Below are positions 7,591 through 16,982 of a DNA stretch of 64,000 nucleotides, piece by piece; the stretch's first letter is position 1, and each line of letters opens with the position of its first letter. The notes under the pieces are model-generated. The model was not told the origin of the DNA. It searched no databases and worked only from the letters and a program-made list of their open reading frames with translations. Source of the DNA: DYGA01 sp964540695 (lineage in GTDB: Bacteria > Patescibacteriota > Patescibacteriia > S139-126); the NCBI GenBank assembly GCA_964540695.1, contig CAZINS010000001.1, positions 1 to 64,000 of the forward strand, written 5' to 3'. The position numbers were made by a program, and so were the translations under genes.

Positions 7591-10500
7591 TTATACTAAA
7601 TTATATTCACGTCTTAATTGATGAGTTATATAGCCACCTGCTAAAATCAAAAATCCTAGTAAAACAGACAGTAATTGATTGGTACTACCATTGGTGTCTG
7701 GTAAGGTTATACCAAGAGTAGTAACTTCTCTAATTTCTAATGGTGCACGAGCTGAAACTTCAGGAGCATTGGTAGCACTAGCAATAGCAATATTTTCGTA
7801 AGTACCATTTTTTGTATCTTCTTTAACCGTTACCTCATAAGTTACAGTTTTTGATTCGCCTGGTTTTAAGTCACCCAATTGCCATGAATTGACAGTTGAA
7901 TTATTACTATTGAAGTAAAACTCTTTGGGTAGTCTATCGATTAAATTTACGTTTTCTGCTGTTAAATTACCAGTATTGGTATTGGTAATAACAACGGTAT
8001 AAGTTACTTCTCCACCTGGGTTAGAGAATTTCATATTTACCTTTTTATCAATTGTCAAAATCGGTTCATATTGATTGGAATATACTGTTGGTACTCTAAC
8101 TTCTACTACAGCAGTATCAGTAACTGTATTTCCATTGGTTATTTCTGCTTTAGCAGTATTGGTATAATTACCAACACTTAAATTATCATCAAACAGTACT
8201 TGATAAGTTACGGTTTTAGTTTCATTAATTGCAATATTTCCTAACTCCCATACACCGTTAGTAGTGGTAGCATAATAGCTTAAACCAGCTGGTAAAGCGT
8301 CAGTTATTTTTAAATTTAAACCAGCAGAATTTCCGACATTTTTAACTAAAATCGTATAATCAACAATACCTCCTGGATTGGTAAAAGCTACACTAGCAGA
8401 TTTGGTTATTGTCAGTATTGGATTGACTGGTCCGCCACCGCCACCACAACCACTCACACAAACCAATTGACATTGATTGTTACAGGTATAATTAGTTGGT
8501 ACTCCGGCTGTGCCGTCGCACTGTTCAGAAGATTGATTTACAATCCCATCACCACAATATGGTTCAACAACAACTTCTTGGTGGTTAGCAAAATGATAGT
8601 CAGTATAATTACCTGGATTGGTAACCATTACTTGATGACTGGTGGAGGTGGGATATGTTTGTGTCCAACCTGTTAGCATAGATTCAGTTACGTTATACAT
8701 ACCATAAGTAATTTGGCTAAATTCATAGCAACCATTAACATCAGTGGTGGTATTAATTGGGTTACTACTAGTAGAAACTGGGGTTAAAGTGATATTCCAA
8801 CCAGGTACAGTTGGTTCATTTTCTTCAATAATTCCGTTGTTGTTTAAATCAGAATATTTACAACCTGAAATATTGCTGTATTCAATCTGACAAGTAGCAC
8901 TACAACCATCACCGGCAATGTTGTTGTTATCATCGCATTGCTCACCCTCATCAATGTTGCCATCACCACAATAAGGTTCAACTATTGGGATTTGATAATT
9001 GGCAAAATTATTTTCATCATAAACTTGAGCGGAATTAATTAAAATAGTATAAGTTGATGTTGGATGAGGATAAGTTTGTTGCCATCCAGGTAATTGTTCC
9101 TCAGCTACTATATATTCGTCACCAAATTCTAAATTAGTAAAAGTATAACAGCCATTAACATCAGTGGTTGTAGTAGCAATTGGACTATTTATTCCTAAAA
9201 TTGTATTAGTTAATAAAATTGGCCATTGACTAATAGTTGGTTCATTTTCTTCAATAATACCATTGTCATTTAAATCTTTATACTTACAACCGGCAATGGA
9301 ACCATACTCAATCTGACAAGTAGCGCTACAACCGTCGTTATTGTTGTTGTTACCATCATCACACTGTTCACCTTGATTTAAATTACCATCACCGCAATAA
9401 GGGTAAACTACAGGTATTTCATAATTGGCAAAATCAATATCACTTATTAAATTGCCATAACCAATATTCAACACATAAGATTGATTGGCGGGATAAGTTT
9501 GTTGCCAACCAGAAGCTAAAATTTCATTTACTGTATATTCATTTGGTGAAAGATTTGTAAAAGCATAACAGCCATTTTCATCAGTTTGCGTAGTTTGGGT
9601 TTTTACTTCATTATTTTCCGTGTAAGTCAATTTAATTGACCAATTAGGAATAGTCGGCTCCTCACTATCGATACTGCCATTATTATTAATATCATTATAC
9701 TTACAACCGGCAATTGAACTAAATTCACAAATTTCTTGAGATATTTGAAAATAGATCGCTTGCAAATCATCATGAGTAGGTGCATAAAAATATTTATCTG
9801 GGGTTGAAGCTATATTTCCCATTAAACTATGACTAACATCAGGACCTAAACCAATGGTATAAATTGTGAAGCCATTATTCTTGGCTGAAATCGCTTCGGC
9901 TAAAGCATAGCTAGCACCACCATCATAATCAGGGTAAGTACCGTTAGCAGTTACATTGGCCTTGCCGTCTGTTAATAATACTATTACCGGAGCGGCACCA
10001 GTTCGATTGTTATTTATTAATTCATTACTAGCTAAATTTATAGCCCCACCAATATTAGTAAAACCGTTAGGGTTAAGTAAATTTATTTTATCATTTATTA
10101 AACTTTGATTATTTATCAAACCGCTGTCCAAGGTGGCGTCAGTAGCATAAGACACTAAACCAATCTTATCTTTGTTCATATCAAACTTGTTTACAAAAAA
10201 TGTAGCCGCTTCTTTGGTTGAGGTCATTGGTTCTACTACCCATTCATAACCGGCTAAAATACACTGGGTTTTGGAAGTAATTGTTTGATTGCCTACACAA
10301 TAAGAATAATCACCCATACTACCAGAGCGATCAATAACTAGCATTATATCTACTGGTACCGGGCAGAGTGGATCTGATTCAAGTTGACAACTTGAGCTAC
10401 AACCATCGCCATTTACATTATTACCATCATCACACTGTTCACCTTGATTGACGTTACCATCACCACAATAAGATTCTATTTGACAACTTGAGCTACAACC

Positions 10501-11373
10501 ATCGCCATTTACATTATTACCATCATCACACTGTTCACCTTCATCTAAATTATTATCACCACAATATGGTCCTACTACCGGACATTCAATCGGTGTTGTT
10601 TCTATTACATATGCACCCCAACTGGTTTCGTTTGAATAATACTTTGCTTGATTGGTAATTACATAATTACAATCTAAATTTTCATCAACTAAAACTTTTA
10701 AATTAACCGTTCTTTCATCTCCTGGGGCTAAAGTACCAAAATTCCACTCTACATAACTATCATTTAAATCTGCTATAGTTGCATCAGAACTAATATAGGT
10801 TGTATTTTGATCAAAATAATCTCTAACTTTTACTCCCCCACCTGTACAATTAGCTGTACCTGTATTTATTAAAACTAATTGGTAATCTAATTCTTGTCCT
10901 TCTTCTGCTGTTACAGCAAAATCAGTTTTAGTTAAAGTGAGTTCACAATAAGTTTGTATTACTTCTTCATTTTGACAAAAAGTAATATGGCTGATGGAAT
11001 TTCCATCTGCTGTGATAGTACCATTTGCTCCACCAGCAAAAACTGTTGAGGTAATACCGGCCTTACGGATTACTCCAGCCACACTGGGATCAGCTGTCCA
11101 GTAAGCAGTATTATTGTCACCACTAACACTGGTGCCATTAGCTTCGCCAGTTAATTGAAAACTACTACCTGACCACTCCCATTTAGCTACACCATAATCA
11201 AAACCTTGAGCTTGGCATTCTTGATCAATACTACCTATAATAATAGCTTTACTATCATGCAAGCCAAACAAACTAAAGGCAGTGAATACGAACATTAAAC
11301 TTATAGTCACAAATATCCATTTGTGCTCTTTTATTCTCTTTTCAGGAAAATAAAAATAAATTGTTTTCTTCAT
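7591..11373 (-). CDS. Giant sortase-anchored surface protein (DUF11, VWA, SdrB-like, Cys-rich repeats)
   Basis: 1260 aa. N-terminal membrane/signal segment 17-42; DUF11-like domain 144-248; two Cys-rich CGDG...GEQCDDGNN...DGCS..C repeats 270-330; a VWA domain 341-545 with MIDAS residues in DRSGS (348-352), the Thr of TNIGGA (about 439) and LLTDG (466-470); then three SdrB-type beta-sandwich domains (553-650, 691-795, 834-930) alternating with three more Cys-rich repeats; a Gly run 977-981; two DUF11 domains (985-1093, 1104-1207); the sorting motif LPDTNG at 1224-1229; membrane helix 1233-1249; and a short basic tail. The VWA and repeat content suggests metal-dependent adhesion, perhaps to a host cell. 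Asp/Asn-rich loops in the SdrB units resemble calcium sites. Confidence 0.93.
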   Translation of the reverse strand: MKKTIYFYFPEKRIKEHKWIFVTISLMFVFTAFSLFGLHDSKAIIIGSIDQECQAQGFDYGVAKWEWSGSSFQLTGEANGTSVSGDNNTAYWTADPSVAGVIRKAGITSTVFAGGANGTITADGNSISHITFCQNEEVIQTYCELTLTKTDFAVTAEEGQELDYQLVLINTGTANCTGGGVKVRDYFDQNTTYISSDATIADLNDSYVEWNFGTLAPGDERTVNLKVLVDENLDCNYVITNQAKYYSNETSWGAYVIETTPIECPVVGPYCGDNNLDEGEQCDDGNNVNGDGCSSSCQIESYCGDGNVNQGEQCDDGNNVNGDGCSSSCQLESDPLCPVPVDIMLVIDRSGSMGDYSYCVGNQTITSKTQCILAGYEWVVEPMTSTKEAATFFVNKFDMNKDKIGLVSYATDATLDSGLINNQSLINDKINLLNPNGFTNIGGAINLASNELINNNRTGAAPVIVLLTDGKANVTANGTYPDYDGGASYALAEAISAKNNGFTIYTIGLGPDVSHSLMGNIASTPDKYFYAPTHDDLQAIYFQISQEICEFSSIAGCKYNDINNNGSIDSEEPTIPNWSIKLTYTENNEVKTQTTQTDENGCYAFTNLSPNEYTVNEILASGWQQTYPANQSYVLNIGYGNLISDIDFANYEIPVVYPYCGDGNLNQGEQCDDGNNNNNDGCSATCQIEYGSIAGCKYKDLNDNGIIEENEPTISQWPILLTNTILGINSPIATTTTDVNGCYTFTNLEFGDEYIVAEEQLPGWQQTYPHPTSTYTILINSAQVYDENNFANYQIPIVEPYCGDGNIDEGEQCDDNNNIAGDGCSATCQIEYSNISGCKYSDLNNNGIIEENEPTVPGWNITLTPVSTSSNPINTTTDVNGCYEFSQITYGMYNVTESMLTGWTQTYPTSTSHQVMVTNPGNYTDYHFANHQEVVVEPYCGDGIVNQSSEQCDGTAGVPTNYTCNNQCQLVCVSGCGGGGGPVNPILTITKSASVAFTNPGGIVDYTILVKNVGNSAGLNLKITDALPAGLSYYATTTNGVWELGNIAINETKTVTYQVLFDDNLSVGNYTNTAKAEITNGNTVTDTAVVEVRVPTVYSNQYEPILTIDKKVNMKFSNPGGEVTYTVVITNTNTGNLTAENVNLIDRLPKEFYFNSNNSTVNSWQLGDLKPGESKTVTYEVTVKEDTKNGTYENIAIASATNAPEVSARAPLEIREVTTLGITLPDTNGSTNQLLSVLLGFLILAGGYITHQLRREYNLV
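10384..10541 (-). repeat. 62-bp exact direct repeat in Cys-rich repeats
   Basis: The same 62 bases occur at 10384-10445 and 10480-10541, 96 bp (32 codons) apart. They encode the first two Cys-rich repeats of the surface protein. Exact identity at the DNA level, while the other copies differ, suggests recent tandem duplication or gene conversion. Confidence 0.85.
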
Positions 11374-11429
11374 AAATAATAAGATTAATTAATAATTACG
11401 ATTTAATTAGTTATTTAATTTAACTCATT

Positions 11430-11458
11430 ATCCTAACAAAATAAAGCAAATTTGTCAA
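11430..11458 (-). promoter_or_regulatory. Promoter of the surface protein-sortase operon
   Basis: Minus strand: TTGACA (11453-11458), 17-bp spacer, TAGGAT (11430-11435) preceded by TGT as an extended -10. The predicted start leaves a leader of about 50 nt before ATG 11373. No clear Shine-Dalgarno sequence precedes that ATG. Confidence 0.7.
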
Positions 11459-11520
11459 GGGTATTTGACTGCTAAATAAATTTAGCTAATATTAAATAAA
11501 ATACTATTATATAAATAAAA

Positions 11521-11543
11521 AAATGATAACACTTTTATCATTT
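11521..11543 (-). terminator. AT-rich hairpin downstream of tRNA-Gln
   Basis: AAATGATAA (11521-11529) pairs with TTATCATTT (11535-11543) around a 5-base loop, with T/A-rich flanks on both sides. It lies about 150 bp beyond the 3' end of tRNA-Gln and could end that transcript. The rest of 11461-11689 shows no gene I can support. Confidence 0.4.
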
Positions 11544-11689
11544 TAATAATATATACTAAATAATCTTAAAACTTGTGTAAATTAGGTTATTTAACTGGTC
11601 ACGGAGTATTTAATTATAAATCAAGAGAATGGCTATGAATATTAAGTTTTCTCACAAATCTTACCACTCTTAATGTAAAATGTAGCAGT

Positions 11690-11763
11690 TGGCTGCGGGA
11701 CTTGGATTCGAACCAAGATTACCAGGGCCAGAACCTGGCGTCCTACCATTAGACGATCCCGCA
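11690..11763 (-). tRNA. tRNA-Gln (anticodon CTG)
   Basis: 74 nt including an encoded CCA. Acceptor stem TGCGGGA/TCCCGCA with U1-A72 as usual for tRNA-Gln and discriminator G73. The D arm contains TAATGGTA. The anticodon stem CCAGG/CCTGG encloses loop TTCTGGC (CTG). The T arm CTTGG-TTCGAAT-CCAAG is perfect. It lies 55 bp after the dnaX stop and is probably processed from that transcript. Confidence 0.95.
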
Positions 11764-11818
11764 TTGGTTATTAAATTGGTTTATATATAAACAATTTAAT
11801 AAATATTTTACTTAGACT

Positions 11819-13381
11819 TTACTCTTCTATTGCGCCTTCAACCAAAGAACCACCTAATGCATTGATAATATTATCTATCCCTTCTCTCTTGTCATTTTCT
11901 ATTTGATTAAAACTATCATTTGTTTTTACAAAAATTTGTAAATTTAAATCCTTATTAAAAATATCTCCACATAACTCAACTAGTTTATCAAAATTCTTTT
12001 TTTTATTTATTTGATTTTTTTGTAATTGATTATTGGTATAAACATAGATATTTTTATCAGACAATAGGATATCAGAACTTTCAATAATTTTTGCCAAACT
12101 ATAATATTCTGTCAGCAAACTTACTACAAGTTCTTTTTTCAGTTTACTATCAATACTCCTTGTTTTTTTATCTACTGTTACTTCTATTTCTGATTGTAAA
12201 AAGTTTTCTTTTTTATCATTCGACTTTTGATTTATTTTATTTTCAATAACTTTCTTAAAATTTTCTTGAATATTATTTTCTTTATTTTTATTTTCATTAA
12301 TGGTCATTTCAATAACTGCTAACTCCAAAGGTAATTGTCTAAAAAATACATTTTTCAGATTTATTTGTTTATTTAACAAAATTTCTAATTGTAATTTTAG
12401 TTTTTCTAAATCAGTATTTTGAATATCTTTTATAATAGATTTATATAGGTCAGGGGCAAAAATATTTTTTAGATAGTCAATTTTATTACTAATCTTATAT
12501 AAAATTGAATAACGGTATAACTCAATTAACTTTTCCGTTAAAAATTCAATATCATCTCCATTTTCATTAAATTCATTGATTATAGTAATGGCCTTTTCTG
12601 TTTCATTTTTTATAATTGTACTCCAAAGATCAACTAATTGATTTAAATTTGATTTAGGTAAAATTAATGCGGCTGTCTCTTCATTTATATTTTCTGACTC
12701 AATCCCCAATAATTGACCTAAGATTCCCTGGGCATCACGAAGAGAACCTTCAGATAAAAAAGCTATTTTTTGTAAAACTACATCGGAAATATTCTTTACT
12801 CCTTCCAGTTTTGCTAAATTTTTTAAACTTTCAATAATATCTTGATTGGCTATTTTTTTAAAATCAAATCTCTGACATCTTGAAATTATGGTATCAGGTA
12901 TTTTATGAGCGGCAGTTGTACATAGAATAAAAATGGCATATTCAGGTGGCTCCTCCAAAGTCTTTAACAAGGCATTAAAAGATACATCGGTTAACATATG
13001 TACCTCGTCAATTATAAAAACCTTATATTTAGCAATATTTGGTTGATATTTTATTAACTCTTTAAAATCTTTTATTTCTTCTATTTTTCTTTTTGAGGCA
13101 GCATCAAGTTCTACTAAATCTAAAAAATTATTTCTATTCATTGCTTGACAAATATCACATTGATTGCAAGGTTCTCCATCTTGGGGAGACAAACAATTTA
13201 TTGATTTTGCAAATATTCTAGCCACTGTGGTCTTACCAACTCCTCTGGGGCCAGTAAAAAGATAAGCATGGGCTATTTTTTTACTGGTAATAGCTTTGGC
13301 TAAAGTTATTTTTACATGATTTTGACCTATAATTTCAGAAAATTTTTGGGGTCGATATTTACGATATAAAGTTTGTGACAT
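11819..13381 (-). CDS. dnaX: DNA polymerase III subunit gamma/tau
   Basis: 520 aa. Clamp-loader AAA+ ATPase: Walker A GPRGVGKTT near 44-52, four-Cys zinc module CLSPQDGEPCNQCDIC near 63-80, Walker B DEVHML near 125, and SRC arginine finger in ISRCQRF near 168. A helical collar and a charged, Lys/Asn-rich C-terminal part follow. The C-terminal tail is not recognisably a tau domain. The last gene of a four-gene operon; it starts 3 bp after the upstream small gene. Confidence 0.95.
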   Translation of the reverse strand: MSQTLYRKYRPQKFSEIIGQNHVKITLAKAITSKKIAHAYLFTGPRGVGKTTVARIFAKSINCLSPQDGEPCNQCDICQAMNRNNFLDLVELDAASKRKIEEIKDFKELIKYQPNIAKYKVFIIDEVHMLTDVSFNALLKTLEEPPEYAIFILCTTAAHKIPDTIISRCQRFDFKKIANQDIIESLKNLAKLEGVKNISDVVLQKIAFLSEGSLRDAQGILGQLLGIESENINEETAALILPKSNLNQLVDLWSTIIKNETEKAITIINEFNENGDDIEFLTEKLIELYRYSILYKISNKIDYLKNIFAPDLYKSIIKDIQNTDLEKLKLQLEILLNKQINLKNVFFRQLPLELAVIEMTINENKNKENNIQENFKKVIENKINQKSNDKKENFLQSEIEVTVDKKTRSIDSKLKKELVVSLLTEYYSLAKIIESSDILLSDKNIYVYTNNQLQKNQINKKKNFDKLVELCGDIFNKDLNLQIFVKTNDSFNQIENDKREGIDNIINALGGSLVEGAIEE

Positions 13382-13384
13382 AAA

Positions 13385-13924
13385 CTAGTTATTCTTTTTA
13401 ATAATATTTTCTACGGCCGCCCAGGCAGATTGAGTATTTTTAGGGGTTAACATAATTACTTCATCATCATTTTCACCTTTAAAATAAGTAACTGGTGCGG
13501 TTAATAATTTATAAGTAGCTTGATCGGTTCGACCGTAAAATTGTTTCTTTTCTTCATCATAATATATTTTCCCCACTACACGATCTCTTTCTACGGGGCC
13601 AATTTGTTTGAAGACAAAAGAGCCACTCGGTTGAATAGTTAATTTTAGCATATCACCTTCAACTAATTTAGATTTAGAAGCATAATTTTGTGGTACCAAA
13701 TACTCTTTACCATCGGGACCAATCATTTTATCACCAGTAAAAACGCCTTCGATTATCTTATTATCATTCTCAGTTTTCTCACTTCCCTTTTCCCTGGCCA
13801 ACGAATTAGCATCAACCTGATCTTTTTCAATCTGGCCGGATATTACTTTTTTTGCCAAGTCTAGCTGTTGTTGAATATTGTTTAAAATATGTTTTATTTC
13901 ATCAATTTTATTTTCTGCTGACAT
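13385..13924 (-). CDS. Conserved hypothetical protein, 179 aa
   Basis: I do not recognise a named domain. Residues 1-45 form a charged helix (possible coiled coil). From about 58 there is a beta-rich globular region beginning IIEGVFTGDKMIGPDGKEY, with VPQNYASKSKLVEGDMLKLTI, resembling a small barrel, and a C-terminal Lys-rich helix. No signal peptide or membrane segment. It sits between the VirD4-like ATPase and dnaX with 3-10 bp gaps, so it is cotranscribed and probably intracellular; a nucleic-acid role is conceivable but only from context. Confidence 0.6.
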   Translation of the reverse strand: MSAENKIDEIKHILNNIQQQLDLAKKVISGQIEKDQVDANSLAREKGSEKTENDNKIIEGVFTGDKMIGPDGKEYLVPQNYASKSKLVEGDMLKLTIQPSGSFVFKQIGPVERDRVVGKIYYDEEKKQFYGRTDQATYKLLTAPVTYFKGENDDEVIMLTPKNTQSAWAAVENIIKKNN

Positions 13925-13934
13925 ATATTTTTTA

Positions 13935-16388
13935 TTAATTATTTTTTATTTTTTGATCTAATATTTTTGTTTCAATAATTTTTTTGGGTGTACCATAATG
14001 CAATTTTGATAATGCCATTACTTTACCTCGAGTTATATCATCACCAGTAGGTTCTTTAATAGTATTTATATTAAAAGCTGGTACTGTAGTATTGTCAATA
14101 ATCATTTTTATATAGGCGTTAAATTTCGGAATATTTATAAGGTCATGTTGATTGAAAATTGGTTCAAATTGTTTTACTACATATTCAGCATCTTCTGGAC
14201 CAATCCTAAATGCAATAAAAGTCCCAACATTACCAAAAACCGCGTCTCTGATTGAGCTATCACCATGTTTGGTTAATTGACCTAAATATTGATTAGCTAA
14301 TACTAAATTTAAACGATATTTTCTTGCTTCTGCTAAAATTATGGCAATACTCTCAGTGGTAAAATTTTGAAATTCATCTATATATAAATAAAAATCAGTT
14401 CGTGAATTTTCTGAAGTATCGGCACGACTTAAAGCAGCAATTAATATTTTTCCAACAATAATCATACCTAGTAAACGACTGTTGATTTCTCCCAATTTAC
14501 CTTTACTTAAATTGACCACTAAAATTTTCTTTTCGTCCATTATTTTTCTAAAATCAAAACTGCTTTTTTGTGAAGCGATAATTGGGCGCATTAGATCATT
14601 GGCAATAAAAGGAGTTAATTTACTAGTTATATATGGCACCATATTAGCCAGTGCCGCTTCTCCCCCAGCCTGCAAAGCTTCTTTTTGCCAAAAATCTATC
14701 ACCGTCGGATTTTTACATTTACTTAATTTATAACGACGAAAGTTTTCATCTGCTAAAACTCTGGGAATTTCCAAAAGAGTCATTCCCGAATCCGGGTCAT
14801 CCATTACTAGCAGTACAGCATTTCTCATATACTGTTCAAACATTGGTCCACCGGTGGCTTTTAAATCATATAATTTATCAAAAATAGCCAAAAGTTCATT
14901 AACCACCAATGATTTCTGAGATTCACTACTGTACTCCAACATATTTATTGAAATAGGCCTTTCATTATCTGAAGGATCGAAATAAATAACATCTTGCCAC
15001 CTGTGTTTGGGAATATTTTTTAAAATATCAGTAGCAAAATCACCATGAGGATCAATTATACAACAACCATTACCAGCTAAAACATCTTGAATCATCATAT
15101 TTTTCATCATAGTAGACTTGCCTGTACCAGTTTGGCCAATAATATACATATGACGTCGACGATCATCTATTTTTATTTTGACTTCAACATTTTCTCCACG
15201 ATATTGACTTTGACCTATAGTTAAACCTTCGGTTGGTAAATTTAAAGGCGGCGCGTATTTTTTAGCTTCTAACCACTGTAAATTTGGAATATCATTTTGT
15301 TTACTAGGAAAATGGTAAATAGAAGCTAATTCTTCAGTATTTAAAATTATTTTTCTTTTGTTATCAAAACGTCGATAAATAAAATTTCTAATCAATCTAC
15401 TATGCCAAGCAAGGAAAGCTGGTTGAAAACTATTGCCGTATTCATAAATATTATATTGTGAAAATGAATGTAAAATATCATTTAAATAAGCATTGGCAGT
15501 ATCCTTATTTTCAGTAGATACAATTATTCTTAAATTTGCCGCTAAAGCTCCTTTAGACAATTTTTGTTCTATTGATTCGATAGTTTTTTGTTCCTGGGCT
15601 GTCAATTGAGGAGTAACAATATTTTTATCCTTTTGTTTATCCTTGGTTTTAAAACTATAAAATACTAAATCAAAAAAATAATTTATTAATTTACTAGTCA
15701 TTCCATTGGAATCATAACTATCAATAGTTTCATGTCTCATTAATTTTTTAACTAGATTTTTACCTTGTTGACGCCAGGAATTACCGATTGGTATTAATAA
15801 TAGTTGAATGGCAGCTCCTTCTTCTTTCTTAAATTTTGATAAAGAATTTAAAATCGAATTTATAGGATCATTTTCCATTTGTTGATAAGTTTTTATTGGA
15901 AAAGCAAAATTCTTTTTAAAAACAAAAAAACCTCCAGCTACATAGCTTTTGGGTTCAAAAATATTATAATCTTCAACCTCTTCAATAAAAGCGTGAGGAT
16001 ATTGAGCGTGAATTTGTTGTATTAAAAATCTTTTTAAATCTTTTGGTAAAGCTAAATAATAACTAATTTTTTCATTTTGGACGATGATCTCAAAACTTAT
16101 AAACTTTTTATGGGTTCGGAAAAAACTATCTAAAAAATTATTCCCCTTTAAACCGCCTATGGCTGCGTACAAACTTTCCGCGCTATTTAAAATTTCTTTC
16201 CATTTAGTTTCATCGTTTTTTTCTTGATTAAATTTAGGTAAAGTTATTTTCAATACAATTGTTGAAAAAACTGAACGATAATAATAATTTTTAGAAAAAA
16301 ACGTATATAAAAAAATTAATAAAAATAAAAAAACTGCAATGACAGTAAAATAAATAAGTATAATTAAATTTTCTAAACTAAAAAACAT
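13935..16388 (-). CDS. VirD4/DUF87-like ATPase fused to membrane-anchored N-terminal domain
   Basis: 817 aa. One N-terminal membrane segment (about residues 8-32), a domain of about 370 residues ending in ILNTEELASIYHFP, then a hexameric-type motor domain: Walker A IIGQTGTGKSTM near 416-427, CCIIDPHGDF, FDPSD, and a Walker B-like DFYLYIDEFQNF near 665. It belongs with coupling-protein-like ATPases that pump DNA or protein. No relaxase or other conjugation genes are nearby. The two-gene set at 52466-55805 is its paralogue, split in two at the linker. Confidence 0.85.
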   Translation of the reverse strand: MFFSLENLIILIYFTVIAVFLFLLIFLYTFFSKNYYYRSVFSTIVLKITLPKFNQEKNDETKWKEILNSAESLYAAIGGLKGNNFLDSFFRTHKKFISFEIIVQNEKISYYLALPKDLKRFLIQQIHAQYPHAFIEEVEDYNIFEPKSYVAGGFFVFKKNFAFPIKTYQQMENDPINSILNSLSKFKKEEGAAIQLLLIPIGNSWRQQGKNLVKKLMRHETIDSYDSNGMTSKLINYFFDLVFYSFKTKDKQKDKNIVTPQLTAQEQKTIESIEQKLSKGALAANLRIIVSTENKDTANAYLNDILHSFSQYNIYEYGNSFQPAFLAWHSRLIRNFIYRRFDNKRKIILNTEELASIYHFPSKQNDIPNLQWLEAKKYAPPLNLPTEGLTIGQSQYRGENVEVKIKIDDRRRHMYIIGQTGTGKSTMMKNMMIQDVLAGNGCCIIDPHGDFATDILKNIPKHRWQDVIYFDPSDNERPISINMLEYSSESQKSLVVNELLAIFDKLYDLKATGGPMFEQYMRNAVLLVMDDPDSGMTLLEIPRVLADENFRRYKLSKCKNPTVIDFWQKEALQAGGEAALANMVPYITSKLTPFIANDLMRPIIASQKSSFDFRKIMDEKKILVVNLSKGKLGEINSRLLGMIIVGKILIAALSRADTSENSRTDFYLYIDEFQNFTTESIAIILAEARKYRLNLVLANQYLGQLTKHGDSSIRDAVFGNVGTFIAFRIGPEDAEYVVKQFEPIFNQHDLINIPKFNAYIKMIIDNTTVPAFNINTIKEPTGDDITRGKVMALSKLHYGTPKKIIETKILDQKIKNN

Positions 16389-16390
16389 TC

Positions 16391-16918
16391 TTATATTTTA
16401 AAATTTTTGTTTTTTGTATCCAGTAGTAAGATTTTATCTGTTTTTATTTTAGCTTCCTGTTCTAAAAAAAACTTATTTATTCCGGGAATAATAAATAACC
16501 AATTTCTAATCAAATCTAAAACTTCATAAATTTTGTATTTAACACTTTTAAGCATAACGGCTATGGTAGTAGCAGTTTGCTCCCCTTTTTGTTTAAATAA
16601 TATTTTTTGAGATTGATCTAAATCTTGGAATAAATTAGTTAAACCGTCTGCTAAAATATCCTCCACTGCCTTTGTTAATATTAACTCGTCTGATAAATTT
16701 TGATTATTTTTAACACCGACCTGTCCAATATTATCAACTTCTTTTTTTTCAGTTAAAACCTTATCCTTTTGTTTTTTATCAAAATTAGAAAAATTTCTTT
16801 CTGACTGTTCTTTTTTTTCCTCTAATTCTGGTAATTCTAGAGTATCAAGCGGTATCTCAAAATTATTGATTTTTTCCAATTTAACAGGTTTATTTTTATT
16901 TTTATATTGGTTATCCAT
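16391..16918 (-). CDS. Hypothetical charged protein, 175 aa
   Basis: From ATG 16918 the protein starts MDNQYKNKNK. The first 90 residues are low-complexity Lys/Glu/Asn; residues about 95-160 form a helical region (LILTKAVEDILADGLTNLFQ ...), and the end is basic. I do not recognise it. The frame is open to 17026, but that would overrun the divergent corA start, and a TGTTATAAT box sits 6 bp before ATG 16918, so this start is chosen. First gene of the ATPase-dnaX operon, 2 bp before the ATPase. Confidence 0.6.
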   Translation of the reverse strand: MDNQYKNKNKPVKLEKINNFEIPLDTLELPELEEKKEQSERNFSNFDKKQKDKVLTEKKEVDNIGQVGVKNNQNLSDELILTKAVEDILADGLTNLFQDLDQSQKILFKQKGEQTATTIAVMLKSVKYKIYEVLDLIRNWLFIIPGINKFFLEQEAKIKTDKILLLDTKNKNFKI

Positions 16919-16924
16919 AAGACA

Positions 16925-16930
16925 ATTATA
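16925..16930 (-). promoter_or_regulatory. Extended -10 promoter, ATPase-dnaX operon (leaderless type)
   Basis: TGT-TATAAT on the minus strand with six bases to ATG 16918. Transcription would start at or within a base of the start codon. Confidence 0.7.
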
Positions 16931-16969
16931 ACATAAATCCAGCATATTAAAAATCACATTTTTTTGTGC

Positions 16970-16975
16970 TATAAT
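16970..16975 (+). promoter_or_regulatory. Extended -10 promoter, corA (leaderless type)
   Basis: TGC-TATAAT with seven bases to ATG 16983. It is back to back with the minus-strand -10 box 40 bp away; both genes would be leaderless. Confidence 0.7.
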
Positions 16976-16982
16976 TAGACCA

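Noticed and set aside
8467..8676. Plus-strand frames inside the surface protein, mre, rpl and glycosyltransferase genes
   Set aside because: They lie antisense within strongly recognised genes, lack initiation signals and have no recognisable domains.
13935..16388. Conjugative element carrying the VirD4-like ATPases
   Set aside because: No relaxase, VirB genes, integrase, or change in base composition was noted. The genes sit in operons with housekeeping genes such as dnaX.
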